Shown here: piece after piece, positions 5,187-5,606 of the stretch
How the letters are laid out: each line of letters begins with the position of its first letter
Numbering within the stretch: the stretch's first letter is position 1
NCBI GenBank assembly: GCA_018896595.1
Contig: JAHIME010000034.1
Coordinates: forward strand, 1-5,606
Reading direction: 5' to 3'
DNA from: Patescibacteria group bacterium
GTDB taxonomy: Bacteria > Patescibacteriota > Patescibacteriia > Patescibacteriales > VMTK01
DNA: 5,606 bases
Program-made: the position numbers and the translations under genes
The notes under the pieces: generated by a model
The model's database searches: none
What the model saw: the letters and a program-made list of their open reading frames with translations, nothing else
Told to the model about the DNA's origin: nothing

Positions 5187-5606
5187 TCACTTTGGACTGA
5201 CGGAGAGAAGCGCGGGGTTGAGTACACCACCCCTAGCGTTGGCCTTTTCGCCCTCGTTCCCGATCTGGGTCTTGAGGTTGTGCCAACGACGGAGTTCCTC
5301 GCCGTGAATCCACACCTGCGAGAGAATGGACACGGCGCACCCGTACATGAAGCCGGTGATACCCTCGTTGTCCGCCAGAGAAGAAGTTTCCTCGGCGCAC
5401 GCTTGGAGAGTGTCCCCGTTGGCCATCCGACCCTCCATGAGGCGCGCCCACCGCTCGGCGAAGCTGATGAATCCGCCCCCGTAGCCGTCCGTGTTGGCCG
5501 TGACGGTTTTCTTCCAGCCTTCCTCATCTCGGAGCGTCATCTTCTCGGGAACGGTCGCGAGAGCTTCCTTGAGCGTCAAATCATGACGCCGCTGGGCTTC
5601 CTTGGC
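5187..5606 (-). CDS. Unrecognised GC-rich protein, N-terminus outside window
   Basis: The frame runs open from the right edge to a TGA at 5187-5189: 139 residues visible, beginning AKEAQRRHDL. The only internal start near the edge is a TTG at 5579, and no stop precedes it, so the true start is probably outside the window. I do not recognise the family. It is soluble, mixed-charge and likely helical, with a glycine cluster (GYGGGFISFAERW), a compact region rich in Ala, Glu and Cys (LQACAEETSSLADNEGITGFMYGCAVS) and a basic/aromatic stretch (WIHGEELRRWHNLKTQ). The tail GGVLNPALLSVSPK is short and probably unstructured. There is no signal peptide or membrane segment in the visible part. GC is about 60%, well above the AT-rich neighbours, which suggests recent transfer or a differently evolving gene class. 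A strong terminator just after the stop supports this frame over the two overlapping minus-strand frames. Confidence 0.72.
   Translation of the reverse strand, partial: AKEAQRRHDLTLKEALATVPEKMTLRDEEGWKKTVTANTDGYGGGFISFAERWARLMEGRMANGDTLQACAEETSSLADNEGITGFMYGCAVSILSQVWIHGEELRRWHNLKTQIGNEGEKANARGGVLNPALLSVSPK

Noticed and set aside
5108..5527. Alternative minus-strand frames in the GC-rich region (5108-5527 and 5233-5451)
   Set aside because: The first runs through the terminator hairpin into the A/T tract and is Arg/Ser/Pro-rich, as expected for out-of-frame GC-rich DNA. The second is also out of frame and has no supporting signal.

Overview
The window looks like a piece of a Patescibacteria (Candidate Phyla Radiation) chromosome, most likely a Parcubacteria-type lineage. 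This is inferred from gene content and style, not from a marker gene. The signs are a secreted protein made of repeated lamin-tail domains, a UMP kinase of the archaeal-type amino-acid-kinase branch, AT-rich coding DNA, short intergenic hairpin repeats, and starts with no recognisable Shine-Dalgarno sequence.

Layout. Positions 1-1446 (minus) hold the N-terminal 482 residues of an exported protein with three lamin-tail domains; its C-terminus lies outside the window. Positions 1447-1687 form a divergent intergenic region with a REP-like hairpin (1545-1564) and a promoter for the next gene. Positions 1688-2140 (plus) encode a small, charged, coiled-coil protein of unknown function. It converges on rlmN across a perfect GC-rich palindrome (2167-2192). 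Three minus-strand genes follow, read from right to left: a stand-alone Fic-domain protein with an N-terminal Xre-type HTH (3981-4913), archaeal-type UMP kinase pyrH (3210-3923), and rRNA/tRNA methyltransferase rlmN (2210-3205). pyrH and rlmN are 4 bases apart and look co-transcribed; a possible terminator separates them from the Fic gene.

The most interesting part is the Fic control region. Two copies of the palindrome AAACTTTATAAAGTTT lie 28 bp apart. One fills the spacer between a consensus -35 (TTGACA) and the -10 of the Fic promoter, and the other lies just upstream. Because the Fic protein carries its own HTH domain, autorepression is the simplest reading. The promoter is so close to the ATG that the mRNA would be leaderless or nearly so.

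Positions 4994-5092 hold two stacked hairpin repeats with no gene. From 5105 to the right edge the character changes: a clear intrinsic terminator (minus strand) serves a gene fragment of about 60% GC (5187-5606), far richer in GC than the rest, encoding an unrecognised protein. No RNA genes, CRISPR arrays, transposases or phage genes were seen.
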